Source: Sulfurovum sp.
Lineage (GTDB): Bacteria > Campylobacterota > Campylobacteria > Campylobacterales > Sulfurovaceae
NCBI GenBank assembly: GCA_011391015.1
Contig: JAABRH010000003.1
Location: forward strand, 1 to 64,000
Direction: 5' to 3'
Length of the DNA stretch: 64,000 bases
The notes under the pieces are model-generated. The model saw only the letters and a program-made list of their open reading frames with translations. It did no database searches and was not told the origin of the DNA. A program made the position numbers and the translations under genes. This document shows, piece after piece, positions 29,389-40,178 of the stretch. Within the stretch, counting starts at the first letter, position 1; each line of letters opens with the position of its first letter.

Positions 29389-30669
29389 CTACTGCTCAAT
29401 CCTTATCATCGCTACATTGCCATAGATGACTTCCAGTCTCTCTAGCGCTTGGATGGCCTCTTGTATCATCTTCTCTTGGCACTCATGCGTAATAAAGAGC
29501 AGTTCTACTCGTTCGTCGTGGTCGTTGTCAGGGTTTTGCATCATGGCTTCGATGGAGATGTCATGTTCGCTGAAAAGTTGCGTCACGGTAGCCAGTACCC
29601 CTTTTTTGTCATCAACACTCATGCGCAGGTAGTAGTGGGAGCAGATCTCTTCTTTGGGTAGCAGTTTGAGTCCAAACTCCAATCCTTTTTTGTACCCCAG
29701 CATCGGTCCCTGGTTGCCTCTGACAATGTCGATGATATCAGAGATAACCGCAGAGGCAGTCGCGTCGCCCCCAGCACCTGCACCATAGTACAGTGTTTCA
29801 CCTACTCTGTCACCGACAACGGCTACGGCATTCATCACACCGTCCACTTTGGCTATCATACTCTCTTGGGGTATCATGGTGGCATGTACGCGCAATTCTA
29901 CACCCTCACCGTAAGTTTCATTGTGTACTTTTTTGGCAATGCCAAGCAGTTTGATGGCATAACCGAAATCTTTAGCAAATGCCACATCGGTTTGGTTGAT
30001 GTTTTGTATCCCTTCGATAAGTATATCTTCGGGTTTTGCATCGATACCAAACGCGATGCTAGCCAAAATGAGCAGCTTATGGGACGCATCAAAACCACCC
30101 ACATCAAAAGTAGGGTCGGCTTCTGCATACCCCAACTCTTGCGCTTCTTGCAAGATAGCTTCATACTGCGCACCCTCGTTTATCATCTTGGTGAGCATGT
30201 AGTTACAAGTACCGTTCATGATACCCTGAATGGATTGGATGTGATTGGCAGAGAGTCCGTTTCGCAATGCGCCTATGATAGGGATGCCTCCAGCTGTACT
30301 GGCTTCGTACATCAACGGGATGTCACCAGCCAATTCTTGCAACTCGTAACGATGATAGGCAAGCAGTGCTTTGTTTGCCGTGACAACCGCTTTACCGTTT
30401 TGCAGTGCTTTTTTGACAAGCATATAAGGCTCTTCCACTCCGCCCATCAGCTCCACGACGATGTCTATCTGGGGGTCGTCCACAATGTCCAAAGGGTTGT
30501 TACTGAGTTTGATGCTCAATCCACGCTCTTTGGCAAGATTTTTCACCACACCTGATGTGACGACTATCTTTTTACCTGCTCTGGCTTCTATGATGTCTGC
30601 ATTTTCTTCGAGTATCTTAACAACACTCGCACCGACTGTACCTACACCCAATATACCGATTTTTACCAT
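29389..30669 (-). CDS. hom: homoserine dehydrogenase
   Basis: MVKIGILGVGTVGASVVKILEEN; QGIMNGTCNYMLTKM; C-terminal ACT domain. Start corrected to ATG 30669; the track ORF overlaps the upstream gene. Confidence 0.95.
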   Translation of the reverse strand: MVKIGILGVGTVGASVVKILEENADIIEARAGKKIVVTSGVVKNLAKERGLSIKLSNNPLDIVDDPQIDIVVELMGGVEEPYMLVKKALQNGKAVVTANKALLAYHRYELQELAGDIPLMYEASTAGGIPIIGALRNGLSANHIQSIQGIMNGTCNYMLTKMINEGAQYEAILQEAQELGYAEADPTFDVGGFDASHKLLILASIAFGIDAKPEDILIEGIQNINQTDVAFAKDFGYAIKLLGIAKKVHNETYGEGVELRVHATMIPQESMIAKVDGVMNAVAVVGDRVGETLYYGAGAGGDATASAVISDIIDIVRGNQGPMLGYKKGLEFGLKLLPKEEICSHYYLRMSVDDKKGVLATVTQLFSEHDISIEAMMQNPDNDHDERVELLFITHECQEKMIQEAIQALERLEVIYGNVAMIRIEQ

Positions 30670-30670
30670 C

Positions 30671-31897
30671 TTATTTTTTCGCTTCTTCCAAGTCTTTGAG
30701 GAACTTTTTGATGTTGCGTGCTGCCTGTCTGATACGGTTTTCATTTTCTATGAGGGCGATACGCACATACTCATCGCCGTACTTTCCAAATCCAATCCCT
30801 GGACTCACGGCTACACCCGCATGGAGCAAAAGCTGTTTTGCAAACTCCAAAGAACCCATATCTCTGGCTATCTCAGGAATCTTTGCCCAGATAAACATCG
30901 ACGCGTTTGGCTTGGCTAGACGCCATCCGGCATTGGTAAATGCTTCTATCATCACGTCACGTCTTTTTTCATATCGTGGGATGATCTGCTCTTCGGGGAT
31001 ATAGCCATGCTCGTCAAGTGCAACCGTAGCTGCTACCTGAATCGGTGTAAACATACCATAATCCAACCATGATTTGATGCTTTGAAGCGCCCCGATAAGT
31101 CTTTTATTGCCCACGATGAAACCAACTCTCCATCCCGCCATGTTGTAAGACTTAGAAAGGGTGTAACACTCCACTGCTACATCTTTGGCACCCTCTACAC
31201 TCATGATGGAAGGTGTTTTGTACCCATCAAAAGTGATGTCCGCATAGGCAATATCTGAGATAATGTAAAAACGTTTTTCTCTTGCCAATGCAACCAGTCT
31301 TTCGTAAAATTGCGGTGTTACTGTTGCCGTACTTGGGTTGTGAGGGAAGTTGACTACCAAAAACTTGGCTTGAGGCACCGAGTTGTTGAGTGAATCTTCC
31401 ACATCAGCCAAAAATCTGTCTTCATCCACTTCAAAGGTCTCTTCATCAAAAATGAGTTGCATTTTTTCTACGTTAGCCCCTGCCAAAATAAAGGCCTGAG
31501 AGTGGATAGGGTAAGTCGGATCAGGCACAATAGCCACATCACCGGGGTTTGAGATCGCCTGTACCAAATGCACATAGCCCTCTTTGCTTCCCATCGTGGC
31601 AACGATTTCAGTATCGGGGTCCAAGTCCACATCATATTTACGTTTATACCATTTCGCCATAGCCAGTCTAAGTTTATATATCCCTTTACTGGCTGAGTAA
31701 CCGTGTGTTTTTGGCTTTTGCGCTGTCTCGCAGAGCTTATCGATAATCGGCTGTGGCGTAGACGCATCAGGGTTGCCCATAGAAAAATCGATGATATCGA
31801 TACCGTCTCGTCTGAGTTGCATTTTAATCTCATTGATCTCTGCAAAAAGATACTTCGGTAAGCGGTTTATTTTCTCAAATTGGATTTCATCAAACAT
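30671..31897 (-). CDS. class I/II PLP aminotransferase (AlaC/aspartate aminotransferase-like)
   Basis: IDFSMGNPDASTPQPIID; AYADITFDG; TLSKSYNMAGWRVGFIVGN (PLP lysine). Confidence 0.92.
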   Translation of the reverse strand: MFDEIQFEKINRLPKYLFAEINEIKMQLRRDGIDIIDFSMGNPDASTPQPIIDKLCETAQKPKTHGYSASKGIYKLRLAMAKWYKRKYDVDLDPDTEIVATMGSKEGYVHLVQAISNPGDVAIVPDPTYPIHSQAFILAGANVEKMQLIFDEETFEVDEDRFLADVEDSLNNSVPQAKFLVVNFPHNPSTATVTPQFYERLVALAREKRFYIISDIAYADITFDGYKTPSIMSVEGAKDVAVECYTLSKSYNMAGWRVGFIVGNKRLIGALQSIKSWLDYGMFTPIQVAATVALDEHGYIPEEQIIPRYEKRRDVMIEAFTNAGWRLAKPNASMFIWAKIPEIARDMGSLEFAKQLLLHAGVAVSPGIGFGKYGDEYVRIALIENENRIRQAARNIKKFLKDLEEAKK

Positions 31898-31899
31898 TG

Positions 31900-32469
31900 T
31901 TATCTCTCTTTACTGTAATTTTCATCTTTAGATTGTAGCTGCTCTAAGGCATCATCCTGAAGCACTGCACCTGCATTTGCATCATCAATCACCATCTCGT
32001 CACTGCTTAACTCTATGCTGATAACTTCTGGTTGCGACTCTATTTTTTGACCTTCAACTTCTGGAACCGGTATGCTTTCTATCTGCTGCGTATCAGAGAA
32101 GGGGATCATTTTATTGAAATGTTTTTTATCAAACTGGGTAAAAAAATACCAAGAAGCATACGCCAAAATAGCTAAAACAATCAATACAAACACCAAAGAT
32201 TTACTCTTTTTCTCTTCTATCATCGCTAAAGAGGCGGAAAATCCCTTTTGCTCTTCGTGCTGTGCATAATACTCCGATGCTTGCTTTCTCAATGCATTTA
32301 ATTTAGTATCGTATTCACGCTCCAAAATAGAGATGAACCCAAAAGTTTTGACTTTTTTGAACCTGCCAAACTTTCCCTCAACAAGGGCTTGAAGATCCTC
32401 TTGAGATATTTTGGTTTTTTGGCTAATGCCTTTGATGCTATGTTCTTCAAGAATATCATTGAACGGCAT
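31900..32469 (-). CDS. single-TM protein with helical N-terminus (possibly HTH-like)
   Basis: One TM (SLVFVLIVLAILAYASWYFF) between charged N- and acidic C-terminal regions. Confidence 0.65.
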   Translation of the reverse strand: MPFNDILEEHSIKGISQKTKISQEDLQALVEGKFGRFKKVKTFGFISILEREYDTKLNALRKQASEYYAQHEEQKGFSASLAMIEEKKSKSLVFVLIVLAILAYASWYFFTQFDKKHFNKMIPFSDTQQIESIPVPEVEGQKIESQPEVISIELSSDEMVIDDANAGAVLQDDALEQLQSKDENYSKER

Positions 32470-33157
32470 GACTCATCCTGTGTATTAAGATTGCTGCAGC
32501 TGCGCTTACGTTGAGCGAATCAAATGCATGTTTCATCTGTATCGAAACCTTATGATTAATTTTAGGTATCACCCTTTTGGACAGTCCTTTGCCTTCGCTT
32601 CCCATAATGAGAACGCGTCTTGCTGCAAAGGTCATATCCTGTACATTTTCACCTTCCATCGAAGCCCCATACAATACAAACCCCAGCTGCCCCAGTTCAT
32701 TGAGCGTGTCGAGGATAGTAGGGATAACCATAAATGGCATATCAAGCAACGCCCCTGAACTGCTTCGTGTGATCGCTTCGATATTGAGCTGATTGACCCC
32801 TGTAGCAATGACGGCATCCGCACCCAATGCATAGGCAGAACGTATGACTGCACCGATATTCCCGACATCGGTCAACCCATCAAGCACGACAATAAAATCA
32901 TAAGTTTTTATCTGTGCCGTAGTAGCAAACACCAAGTCATCCATCTCAACCAGCAAGCCCTGATGATTGCCGCCTTTGCTCATCGACTGTGCCCACTTCT
33001 CTTCGAGAAATTTGATTTTGTCATGAAAGCGGTGAAACAACTCTTTAGGAAGTAGACCTTTTGCATGGGCACCCGACTTCGCAACATAAACCGTTTTTAT
33101 TTTCTCTGAGTGGTGCTGCAATGCATGCAAACAGACTTGTTTTCCATATAGTATCAT
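32456..33157 (-). CDS. rlmB: TrmH/SpoU family 23S rRNA 2'-O-methyltransferase
   Basis: VVLDGLTDVGNIGAVIRSAYALGADAVI; LIMGSEGKGLSKRV; LNVSAAAAILIHRM. Confidence 0.88.
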   Translation of the reverse strand: MILYGKQVCLHALQHHSEKIKTVYVAKSGAHAKGLLPKELFHRFHDKIKFLEEKWAQSMSKGGNHQGLLVEMDDLVFATTAQIKTYDFIVVLDGLTDVGNIGAVIRSAYALGADAVIATGVNQLNIEAITRSSSGALLDMPFMVIPTILDTLNELGQLGFVLYGASMEGENVQDMTFAARRVLIMGSEGKGLSKRVIPKINHKVSIQMKHAFDSLNVSAAAAILIHRMSHAVQ

Positions 33158-33191
33158 GGAGTGATTTTACCTTTTTTTTGCTTGCACTGCG

Positions 33192-34007
33192 TTAAGAAGA
33201 TGCCACAAGCTCACTGTACCATTCTTTGACACTTTTGTCGCTCAGATGAGCAAGAAGTTTGGCTTTTATCTTGGGGGGGAGTTCCAGTCCAAGCAGCTCT
33301 GTAAAGCTCAGGTTTTTCTCAATTTTTTGCTGTGCTTTGATGATGACGACCCACTCTCCGCGTATGGTCAGTGACTGCAGCTGTATCTGAAGTGCTTTGG
33401 CTGTACCCCTGTAGTATCTTTGGTACTTTTTACTGATCTCTTTAGCTAAAAAAAGCTCTCTGTGTTCATCCAGCGCTACTATCTCTTCTAAAAGTTTTTC
33501 TAAGCGGTGAGGAGACTCATAAAGGACCGTATTGTAACCATTGCTCATCGCTTCGCTGAGTGCTGTTACTCTCTCTTTACCCTTGTGGGGCAAAAATGCA
33601 TAAAAGAGAAATTTGCCCTCTTCAAAACCACTGGCAGCATACGCGGTTGTCACCGCAGATGCACCCGGCAAGACATCGTAAGGGATCTGATTCTCTTGTG
33701 CATAAGCAACAAGCAGTTGTCCCGGGTCTGAAATAACAGGCATACCTGCATCACTCACATACACCACCTCTTTTTCACCCAACAGCACACCAAACTCCGT
33801 CAAACGCTCAGCGCCATTGTGTTCGTTAAATGAATAAAACTGGGCACCAGGGTATACCATCGCAAAACGCTCTTCCAAGAGCCGTAAAAGCCGCTTGGTT
33901 TCACGGGTATCTTCACAGAAAAAAATCTCTGCTTTTTCAAACAGTCTCATCGCACGAATCGTAATATCTTGGGGGTTGCCAATAGGCGTTGGAATAAAAG
34001 TAATCAT
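33192..34007 (-). CDS. rsmI: 16S rRNA 2'-O-ribose C1402 methyltransferase
   Basis: FIPTPIGNPQDITIRAMRLFEKAEIFFCEDTRETKRLL; VSDAGMPVISDPG. Confidence 0.95.
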   Translation of the reverse strand: MITFIPTPIGNPQDITIRAMRLFEKAEIFFCEDTRETKRLLRLLEERFAMVYPGAQFYSFNEHNGAERLTEFGVLLGEKEVVYVSDAGMPVISDPGQLLVAYAQENQIPYDVLPGASAVTTAYAASGFEEGKFLFYAFLPHKGKERVTALSEAMSNGYNTVLYESPHRLEKLLEEIVALDEHRELFLAKEISKKYQRYYRGTAKALQIQLQSLTIRGEWVVIIKAQQKIEKNLSFTELLGLELPPKIKAKLLAHLSDKSVKEWYSELVASS

Positions 34008-34051
34008 CGTATGCCTTTAGGCAATTTTGTAAAAAGGTGGTGCAGTGATGA

Positions 34052-34074
34052 TGCAAGAAGTGACACTTCTTGCA
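34052..34074. terminator. hairpin between rpmE and rsmI
   Basis: TGCAAGAAGT-gac-ACTTCTTGCA, perfect 10-bp stem just after the rpmE stop. Confidence 0.5.
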
Positions 34075-34081
34075 ATCTTAT

Positions 34082-34282
34082 TTAGCTCAATTTGTACTTG
34101 TTTTTGAACTTCTCTACTCTACCGGCAGCATCAACAATCTTCTCAGAACCTGTGAAGAATGGGTGACATTCATTACAAATATCGATGCTCAACGCTTCTT
34201 TGTTGCTTTTTGTCTCAAATGTGTTTCCGCATGCACATGTCACTTTGCACAGCATATAGTCTGGGTGAATCTCTTTTTTCAT
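34082..34282 (-). CDS. rpmE: 50S ribosomal protein L31
   Basis: [63 protein letters not shown]. Confidence 0.97.
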   Translation of the reverse strand: MKKEIHPDYMLCKVTCACGNTFETKSNKEALSIDICNECHPFFTGSEKIVDAAGRVEKFKNKYKLS

Positions 34283-34433
34283 TTTTCTATCCTCTAGTTA
34301 TTTTGTGTGTCAGGCAACTAACCTGCTCTAGCCTTTGGCTCTTCCTTTTGGGTTAAAAAGGGGTATTGCAACGCTCTTGGCGAGACAATGAAGAACGACA
34401 TTTTATCACAATAGATTTAAAAAAATCTAAAAC

Positions 34434-35171
34434 CTATTCGTCTTCATCCTCTTCAAAGAACGCTTCAGCCTCTTGCTCAGACGCTGCATCTTTTTCTTTT
34501 TGCAGTTGTGCATCTGTCAACACTGCTTCATGCAGAAACTCACCAAAAAAGGTTTGCGGTTTTGAATACGCCAAAAAGAGATAGGTACCTGCCACAATCC
34601 CTGTCATGGTCAAGAATGCTATCACTTTTTGCACAGGATTGAAAAGTTGAATAGGCTCTTTGGTGCGCACTTCACAAACCCCGCCAGGACAATGTATGGG
34701 GTCTTCTTTGGTGAAAAATTTATAAATCATACAGCCTACACAGATAGAAAATGCACTTTCAAAAAATACCAATGTCAGACACAGCACGCAGATAAGGACT
34801 TTATAAAAGTTGATATCCCAGTTAATGACAAACCACCACATCATCGGAAGCGCAATAAACCAGCCCATAATCCATGCAAAACGTTTTTGTGCCGCACCGA
34901 CATACTCAGGCTTTTGGTTTCGTACAAAAAATTTGCCCATCAGCATCGAGGGTGCATAGGCAGGATTGATAATCCGCACTGTAAAATCAAAAAACAGAAA
35001 TGCCAGATAGACCCGTGCAACTATCGTATGGTTAAAACCAATACCCACGAAAATGACAATCATCCCCAGCATACCAAGTATTCCTGCAGCTGCCCTTGCC
35101 TCTCTTTCGTTTATGACACCGATGTCATATCCAGGGACTTTTGCACCGTAATCTGATATAAAATTCATCAA
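34434..35171 (-). CDS. DUF4395-like membrane protein
   Basis: GVINEREARAAAGILGMLGMIVIFVGIGFNHTIVARVYLAFLFFDFTVRIINPAYAPSMLMGKFFV. Confidence 0.75.
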   Translation of the reverse strand: MMNFISDYGAKVPGYDIGVINEREARAAAGILGMLGMIVIFVGIGFNHTIVARVYLAFLFFDFTVRIINPAYAPSMLMGKFFVRNQKPEYVGAAQKRFAWIMGWFIALPMMWWFVINWDINFYKVLICVLCLTLVFFESAFSICVGCMIYKFFTKEDPIHCPGGVCEVRTKEPIQLFNPVQKVIAFLTMTGIVAGTYLFLAYSKPQTFFGEFLHEAVLTDAQLQKEKDAASEQEAEAFFEEDEDE

Positions 35172-35201
35172 AATCTCCTTATTTCACTATTCGCTGCCCA
35201 A

Positions 35202-35870
35202 CTATAGCAGCAGTTTTGCAGCAACCGCACACACTGCACTTTCGCTTTTAAGCACCAAAGGGGTATCCAATCCTATGACCTTATGCACTTCAAACAGTGC
35301 TGTCTCCTCTTCGCTCAATCCGCCTTCACATCCTACTACAATCGTATCGATTGAGAGTGCACTGTCCAACTTATCTTTTGAAAAATTGAGTAGATAGCTT
35401 TGAGGGTTTTGGCTTAGAAATGCCTGAAGATTATCGGCTGTATCGAGTTGCATCATCGTACTTCTTCCAGACTGCTGTGAAGAGTTCAAGAGTATTTTTT
35501 CCAAGCGTTTAAAGTCTGGCATAAAACTATTTTGAGAACGTTTACAGTAAATAAACGTAATTCGTTCAACACCCATTTCATTTAAAGAAGGAAGTACCTT
35601 TTCAATATTTTTAGGATCAATCACACACCAGCCGATATGAAGAGGGGCTTTGGCCTGAACTTCATGTATCTGGCTCTCCTGCAAGACAAGAAAAACCGAT
35701 TGTTTGTCAAGTGCTGCAATTAGGTAACGATGCAGAAGCCCGTCTTCAAGATTGCGCAGGTACAAAGTATCACCCGCTTTGTGTCTACGTACTTTGAAGA
35801 TATAGCGATGCTCATCTCCAAGCAATGTAAGCTGAGGCTTTCCTGCCTCTTTATGAAAAAGATACACCAT
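35202..35870 (-). CDS. rsmE: 16S rRNA (uracil1498-N3)-methyltransferase
   Basis: DEHRYIFKVRRHKAGDTLYL; ERITFIYCKRSQ; VGCEGGLSEEE; VLKSESAVCAVAAKLL. Confidence 0.92.
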   Translation of the reverse strand: MVYLFHKEAGKPQLTLLGDEHRYIFKVRRHKAGDTLYLRNLEDGLLHRYLIAALDKQSVFLVLQESQIHEVQAKAPLHIGWCVIDPKNIEKVLPSLNEMGVERITFIYCKRSQNSFMPDFKRLEKILLNSSQQSGRSTMMQLDTADNLQAFLSQNPQSYLLNFSKDKLDSALSIDTIVVGCEGGLSEEETALFEVHKVIGLDTPLVLKSESAVCAVAAKLLL

Positions 35871-35872
35871 GA

Positions 35873-36298
35873 CTACAGAGCAATCATACCTTTGGCTTTA
35901 AATACCATCAGCACGACCATCCCGGCTACCAGTACAATCTGTACAAGGGAAATCTTCAAAAATGCACCTTTGAGCATCTGATGGGTTTGTGCATTTTCCA
36001 GATTTGCCAGCTTAATCGCTTTGTGTTTTTTAATCTCAATTGCCATCAGTGCTGCCCAAACCACCACCATAATAATCGTCGTTACCGACCAGCCCAAATC
36101 ACCCGTAAAAATAGCCACAATTCCTGCAAAAGCGATCATCGTTGCGAGTGCCTGGAAAATCATCGTATAGATAAAACTTGCCTTTTTAAAACCCAATGGA
36201 TTTGCAGCTGTCATCACAGGAATCGCCAGTCCACCCACTAAAAAACCTAAAAAAACTTTCACCAAAATACTGTGCGCTGCCAACATCTCTTCTACCAT
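35873..36298 (-). CDS. hypothetical membrane protein (141 aa)
   Basis: Four probable TM helices; immediately upstream of rsmE in the same direction. Confidence 0.7.
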   Translation of the reverse strand: MVEEMLAAHSILVKVFLGFLVGGLAIPVMTAANPLGFKKASFIYTMIFQALATMIAFAGIVAIFTGDLGWSVTTIIMVVVWAALMAIEIKKHKAIKLANLENAQTHQMLKGAFLKISLVQIVLVAGMVVLMVFKAKGMIAL

Positions 36299-36382
36299 AT
36301 TTTGTCCTTGCCTCTGTATGTTTAAAAGGGGATTATACCCTATTTAGCTATAATCAACCTAAGAAAAACATGAAGGCGGATT

Positions 36383-37600
36383 ATGGCTATTTCGATTACC
36401 AAAGCACTGGAGATCATCTATGAACATACCCCGACGGTAGGCTTTGAGCTCTTACCTATAGAGATGACCGTAGGACGTATTTTGTATGAAGATGCTGTTG
36501 CCAGCTTTGATCTGCCACGTTTTGACAATTCGGCGATGGACGGTTACGCTGTTAAATGTGCAGATGCAGGGAAACGTGTAGCTTGTACAGAGGTTATCTA
36601 CGCCGGCGACAACCCTCAGATGACGCTACACGCCACACAGGCCATCAAAATCATGACCGGTGCACCGCTTCCCAAAGGGTGTGAAGCTATTGTACCCGTG
36701 GAAATGGTAACGCCCAATCAGGCACACATCACCTTGCCTGAGGAGATACACAAAATAGCACACATGAGATTTGCAGGCGAAGATGTCAGATGCGGTGAAG
36801 TGTATCTACATAAAGGAGAAAAAGTCACTGCCTACAGTATCGCTCTGCTTGCAAGCCAAGGGGTAACCCATATCTATGTAACTCGGAACATAAAAGTCGC
36901 CGTCTTTGGCACAGGAGATGAGCTCCGTCCACACTTTGAGAAGATAGCCACCCATCAGCTCTACAACTCCAATACCCCGATGTTTTTAGCACGGGCGCAA
37001 GCCTTAGGGTGTGAAGTCTCTTACATAGGAAGTTCTGCAGATACCTTAGATGCATTAACTGCTTCGATTAAAATGGCATTGGATGCAGATATCATCATCA
37101 CTTCAGGCGGGATCAGTATGGGAGACAAAGATTTTACCAAAGATGCGTTTATTGCACTGGGAATGAAACTGCACTTTGACAAAGTAGATATAAAACCCGG
37201 TAAACCGACGTCATTTGGTACTTTAGGAAAAACGGCGGTTATCAATCTGCCCGGAAACCCATTGGCATCAATGGTCAACTTTGAACTTTTTGTTCGGGCT
37301 GTCATACGCAAGATGTCCGGAATGAATGCCTATCATCATGCTGCACTCATGATGCCTATCAAAGAAGATCTGACCTTGCAAGAAGGTAAATACAGTGTGC
37401 GACTGGGGCAATTTGATGGTGAAAGTTTTATGCCTTTTGCAAAGCAGCTCCCCGGCATGATTTCACCCCTGAGAGATGCCAATGCACTGATGATCACCAC
37501 ACCCCAGAGCAAAAATCTAAAAAAAGGCTCAAAAGTAAAAATAATACCTATCAACTGGGAATTTACAAGTCAACAGGAAGAAGATTTTTTCACCTACTAA
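36383..37600 (+). CDS. moeA: molybdopterin molybdenumtransferase
   Basis: FDNSAMDGYAVKCAD; KIMTGAPLPKGCEAIVPVE; ITSGGISMGDKDFT; NLPGNPLASMVNFELF. Confidence 0.95.
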   Translation: MAISITKALEIIYEHTPTVGFELLPIEMTVGRILYEDAVASFDLPRFDNSAMDGYAVKCADAGKRVACTEVIYAGDNPQMTLHATQAIKIMTGAPLPKGCEAIVPVEMVTPNQAHITLPEEIHKIAHMRFAGEDVRCGEVYLHKGEKVTAYSIALLASQGVTHIYVTRNIKVAVFGTGDELRPHFEKIATHQLYNSNTPMFLARAQALGCEVSYIGSSADTLDALTASIKMALDADIIITSGGISMGDKDFTKDAFIALGMKLHFDKVDIKPGKPTSFGTLGKTAVINLPGNPLASMVNFELFVRAVIRKMSGMNAYHHAALMMPIKEDLTLQEGKYSVRLGQFDGESFMPFAKQLPGMISPLRDANALMITTPQSKNLKKGSKVKIIPINWEFTSQQEEDFFTY

Positions 37601-37609
37601 ATGTTATTC

Positions 37610-38194
37610 TTAAACCTTTGCAGGGTTTTGGATGCATGCCTGTGCCAAAAGTTTCTCCCACAGTTTTGGGTCACTCCATTCGCTTTGTACCTGGGGTGAA
37701 AAGACGATCTCTTCAAGCCTTATACTTCCCATCAATTCACTGTGTGCATCTTCTTTAAACCCCTGAGCATACCCTGTTTCGGTCTCATGCACGATAATAC
37801 TGTGAAGCGTCACGTTTCTCTCACCATTTTGCATACCCGTACAGGCCAATATACGTTCTACTATCAGATAAATCACACGTGAGAATTGTTCCGCAGAAGG
37901 CGAAACGGGAAGTTCAATCCATCGATTGCTATAAGTTTTCATCGCAGCCACATAGGCAACATCGTCTTTTGACCAGAGTGTAATGGCATGATCAAAAGAG
38001 TCTATCATCTCTTTGATGGAACGTTTAGTTAGTCCAAAATCATACACCATCTGTCCGTTGTCCAGATAGTTTGATTCTAAAAGCACTTCGATTTTATAAG
38101 AGTGTCCGTGGATATTTTCACTACAGCGTCTGGTGGTACAGTCACGTACGATATGTGCATTTTCAAATTTAAACAGTTTACGTATGAGCATCAA
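37610..38194 (-). CDS. queD: 6-carboxy-5,6,7,8-tetrahydropterin synthase
   Basis: FKFENAHIVRDCTTRRCSENIHGHSYKIEVLLES; MVYDFGLTKRSIKEMIDSFDHAITLW. Confidence 0.9.
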   Translation of the reverse strand: MMLIRKLFKFENAHIVRDCTTRRCSENIHGHSYKIEVLLESNYLDNGQMVYDFGLTKRSIKEMIDSFDHAITLWSKDDVAYVAAMKTYSNRWIELPVSPSAEQFSRVIYLIVERILACTGMQNGERNVTLHSIIVHETETGYAQGFKEDAHSELMGSIRLEEIVFSPQVQSEWSDPKLWEKLLAQACIQNPAKV

Positions 38195-38251
38195 AATCCT
38201 CGCTTGGGTGCATAGTATGTTTGATTGTAACCAAGCTAGCTAAAATTTAGA

Positions 38252-39013
38252 TTATACACCCTGAGTAGTGTCAAAAACACGGATGTGCAGCCTGTCACTG
38301 TAGTAAAAATTGTGCTGCATACAAAAGGCAAAAACTGCTTTGTCATTTTTCCAGATGGCATCCCTGCTCTCACCTACAGGCATGCAATATACATTTAAGT
38401 CGGGCAAAATATCTCTGATGGTCTGTATCTCATCTTTGGCTGTAGTTTCTACGAGATGCTTATCGATTGTAAACTTCAAAAAAGCCTCTTTGGCATTTTT
38501 TTGGATACCCAAAAGTGCGGGGACAAGCAGACGTTTTTCTGTGGTTTCGCCTGAATTGGAAAGTTTCAAAGAAAGTGCAAAGATACACGCTTTATAGCTA
38601 GGATAGGCTTCAAAATCGATTGGTACTGTACCATTAGTCTCAAAGGTAATGGCGACACCCTGAGAAATGAGCCACTCAATGACAGCATAAAAAACCTTGT
38701 CTTGATGATACAACAAAGGCTCGCCTCCCGTGATGACCACATGAGGCAGATAACCTATAGTATTAAATTCATTCTGCAACATATCGATAAATGCTTGGCT
38801 GTTATCTATTTTTGTCCATGATTTGGCAAAGGTACTGTCGACAGAAAAATAAGTATCACATCCATAGCGTACTTCACCATCAACTTCATAGGTGACTGCA
38901 AACCCAGGGCAAGAGAGGTTGCATCCTCCCGTGCGCAAAAAATACGATGGTGTACCTGCATACCTGCCTTCACCTTGTATGGAGAAAAACTGTTCGCTCA
39001 GGTAAAACATCAA
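38252..39013 (-). CDS. queE: 7-carboxy-7-deazaguanine synthase (radical SAM)
   Basis: [54 protein letters not shown]. Confidence 0.9.
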   Translation of the reverse strand: MMFYLSEQFFSIQGEGRYAGTPSYFLRTGGCNLSCPGFAVTYEVDGEVRYGCDTYFSVDSTFAKSWTKIDNSQAFIDMLQNEFNTIGYLPHVVITGGEPLLYHQDKVFYAVIEWLISQGVAITFETNGTVPIDFEAYPSYKACIFALSLKLSNSGETTEKRLLVPALLGIQKNAKEAFLKFTIDKHLVETTAKDEIQTIRDILPDLNVYCMPVGESRDAIWKNDKAVFAFCMQHNFYYSDRLHIRVFDTTQGV

Positions 39014-39987
39014 CCACCTGTCTCGTAAAAGGCTCTGCTAGAGATCTCTTTTTCTTCATTAGGATTCTCTTCGCTCCAACGATTCTCTTTGGGTTTGTCT
39101 TTAAGTACTTGTGCTAACACATTGGCTGCACCCTGAATGTCGCCTTTTTTAACAGACTCGGCGATGCTCATGGCTTCATCAAAATACAAACAGGGAATCA
39201 GATTGCCCTCAGCGGTGAGACGAATACGGTTACAGTTTTCACAAAAATCATGTTTATGTGGGTCGATGAGTCCAAACTCCGTGCCGTCTTCAAGCGCGTA
39301 ATTGAAAGAGGGGCTTGCCCCTTCTCTTCCCAGTGCGCGTATCGTGTGACCCTCTTTTACTTTTTGAAGTATCTCTTTGCCGTGCATCCCTTTAAGCGAC
39401 TGGTCGGCGTGTCTGTTTTCCATATATTCGATAAAACGGATTTTAATATTTCGTGCCTTACAGTAATCCAGCAAATCCAAAATCTCACTATCATTGATGC
39501 CTTTAAGCGGCACCATATTAATTTTGACTTTCAAGCCGACTTCCAACGCTTTGTCTATGCCCTGAAGCACTCTGTTTAGTACATCTTTACCAGCTATTTT
39601 TGCGGCTACGTCAGGTTTGAGTGAGTCAAGTGAGATGTTCAGTCTTTTAAGCCCCGCATCTTTAAGCCTTTGTGCTGCTTCAGGGAGCAGATAAGCGTTG
39701 GTAGTGAGTGCCAAATCAATATCAGGTTTATAATCTGAGATCATTTTGATGAAGGTATCGAGGTCTTCTCTAAGAAGTGGTTCGCCTCCTGTAAGGCGTA
39801 TTTTTGTTACCCCGCCATCAATGGCTACCTTGACAAATAAAAAAAGCTCTTCAAAGGTCAGCAGGTTTTCTTTAGGTACCCAGGAAAACGGTTTTTCGGG
39901 CATACAGTACTGACATCTAAAATTACAACGCTCAGTCACTGAGATACGAAGATAATTAACAGTGCGACCGTGTCCGTCTATAAGCAT
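39010..39987 (-). CDS. moaA: GTP 3',8-cyclase
   Basis: [71 protein letters not shown]. Confidence 0.96.
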   Translation of the reverse strand: MLIDGHGRTVNYLRISVTERCNFRCQYCMPEKPFSWVPKENLLTFEELFLFVKVAIDGGVTKIRLTGGEPLLREDLDTFIKMISDYKPDIDLALTTNAYLLPEAAQRLKDAGLKRLNISLDSLKPDVAAKIAGKDVLNRVLQGIDKALEVGLKVKINMVPLKGINDSEILDLLDYCKARNIKIRFIEYMENRHADQSLKGMHGKEILQKVKEGHTIRALGREGASPSFNYALEDGTEFGLIDPHKHDFCENCNRIRLTAEGNLIPCLYFDEAMSIAESVKKGDIQGAANVLAQVLKDKPKENRWSEENPNEEKEISSRAFYETGG

Positions 39988-40113
39988 ACAATATCCAATA
40001 TATAAGTTTTTTAATCATTATCTCAATAATTTTTCTTAGGGTAGCAGAATGTAGATAAAAAAGGGATGATATCACTCAAGAAGAAAAAAGGGAAACAAAA
40101 CGAGACCAATAAA

Positions 40114-40176
40114 GTGACTAGTCACGTGAGCCGTCTGCTGAAGTCGGCTCATCGCTTGGGCTTTGCCCTAGCGATG
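40114..40176 (-). terminator. three consecutive palindromes downstream of petC, terminator-like
   Basis: GTGACTAGTCAC (40114-40125); GAGCCG...CGGCTC (40128-40150); CATCGCT-t-GGGC-ttt-GCCC-t-AGCGATG (40150-40176). T-rich tract follows on the minus strand. Confidence 0.65.
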
Positions 40177-40178
40177 TA

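Noticed and set aside
29866-30555. 229-aa plus-strand ORF opposite hom
   Set aside because: Antisense shadow of a clear homoserine dehydrogenase gene.
34629-35156. 175-aa plus-strand ORF with many Cys/His residues
   Set aside because: Lies entirely antisense to the DUF4395-like membrane protein; its composition is explained by the complementary strand.
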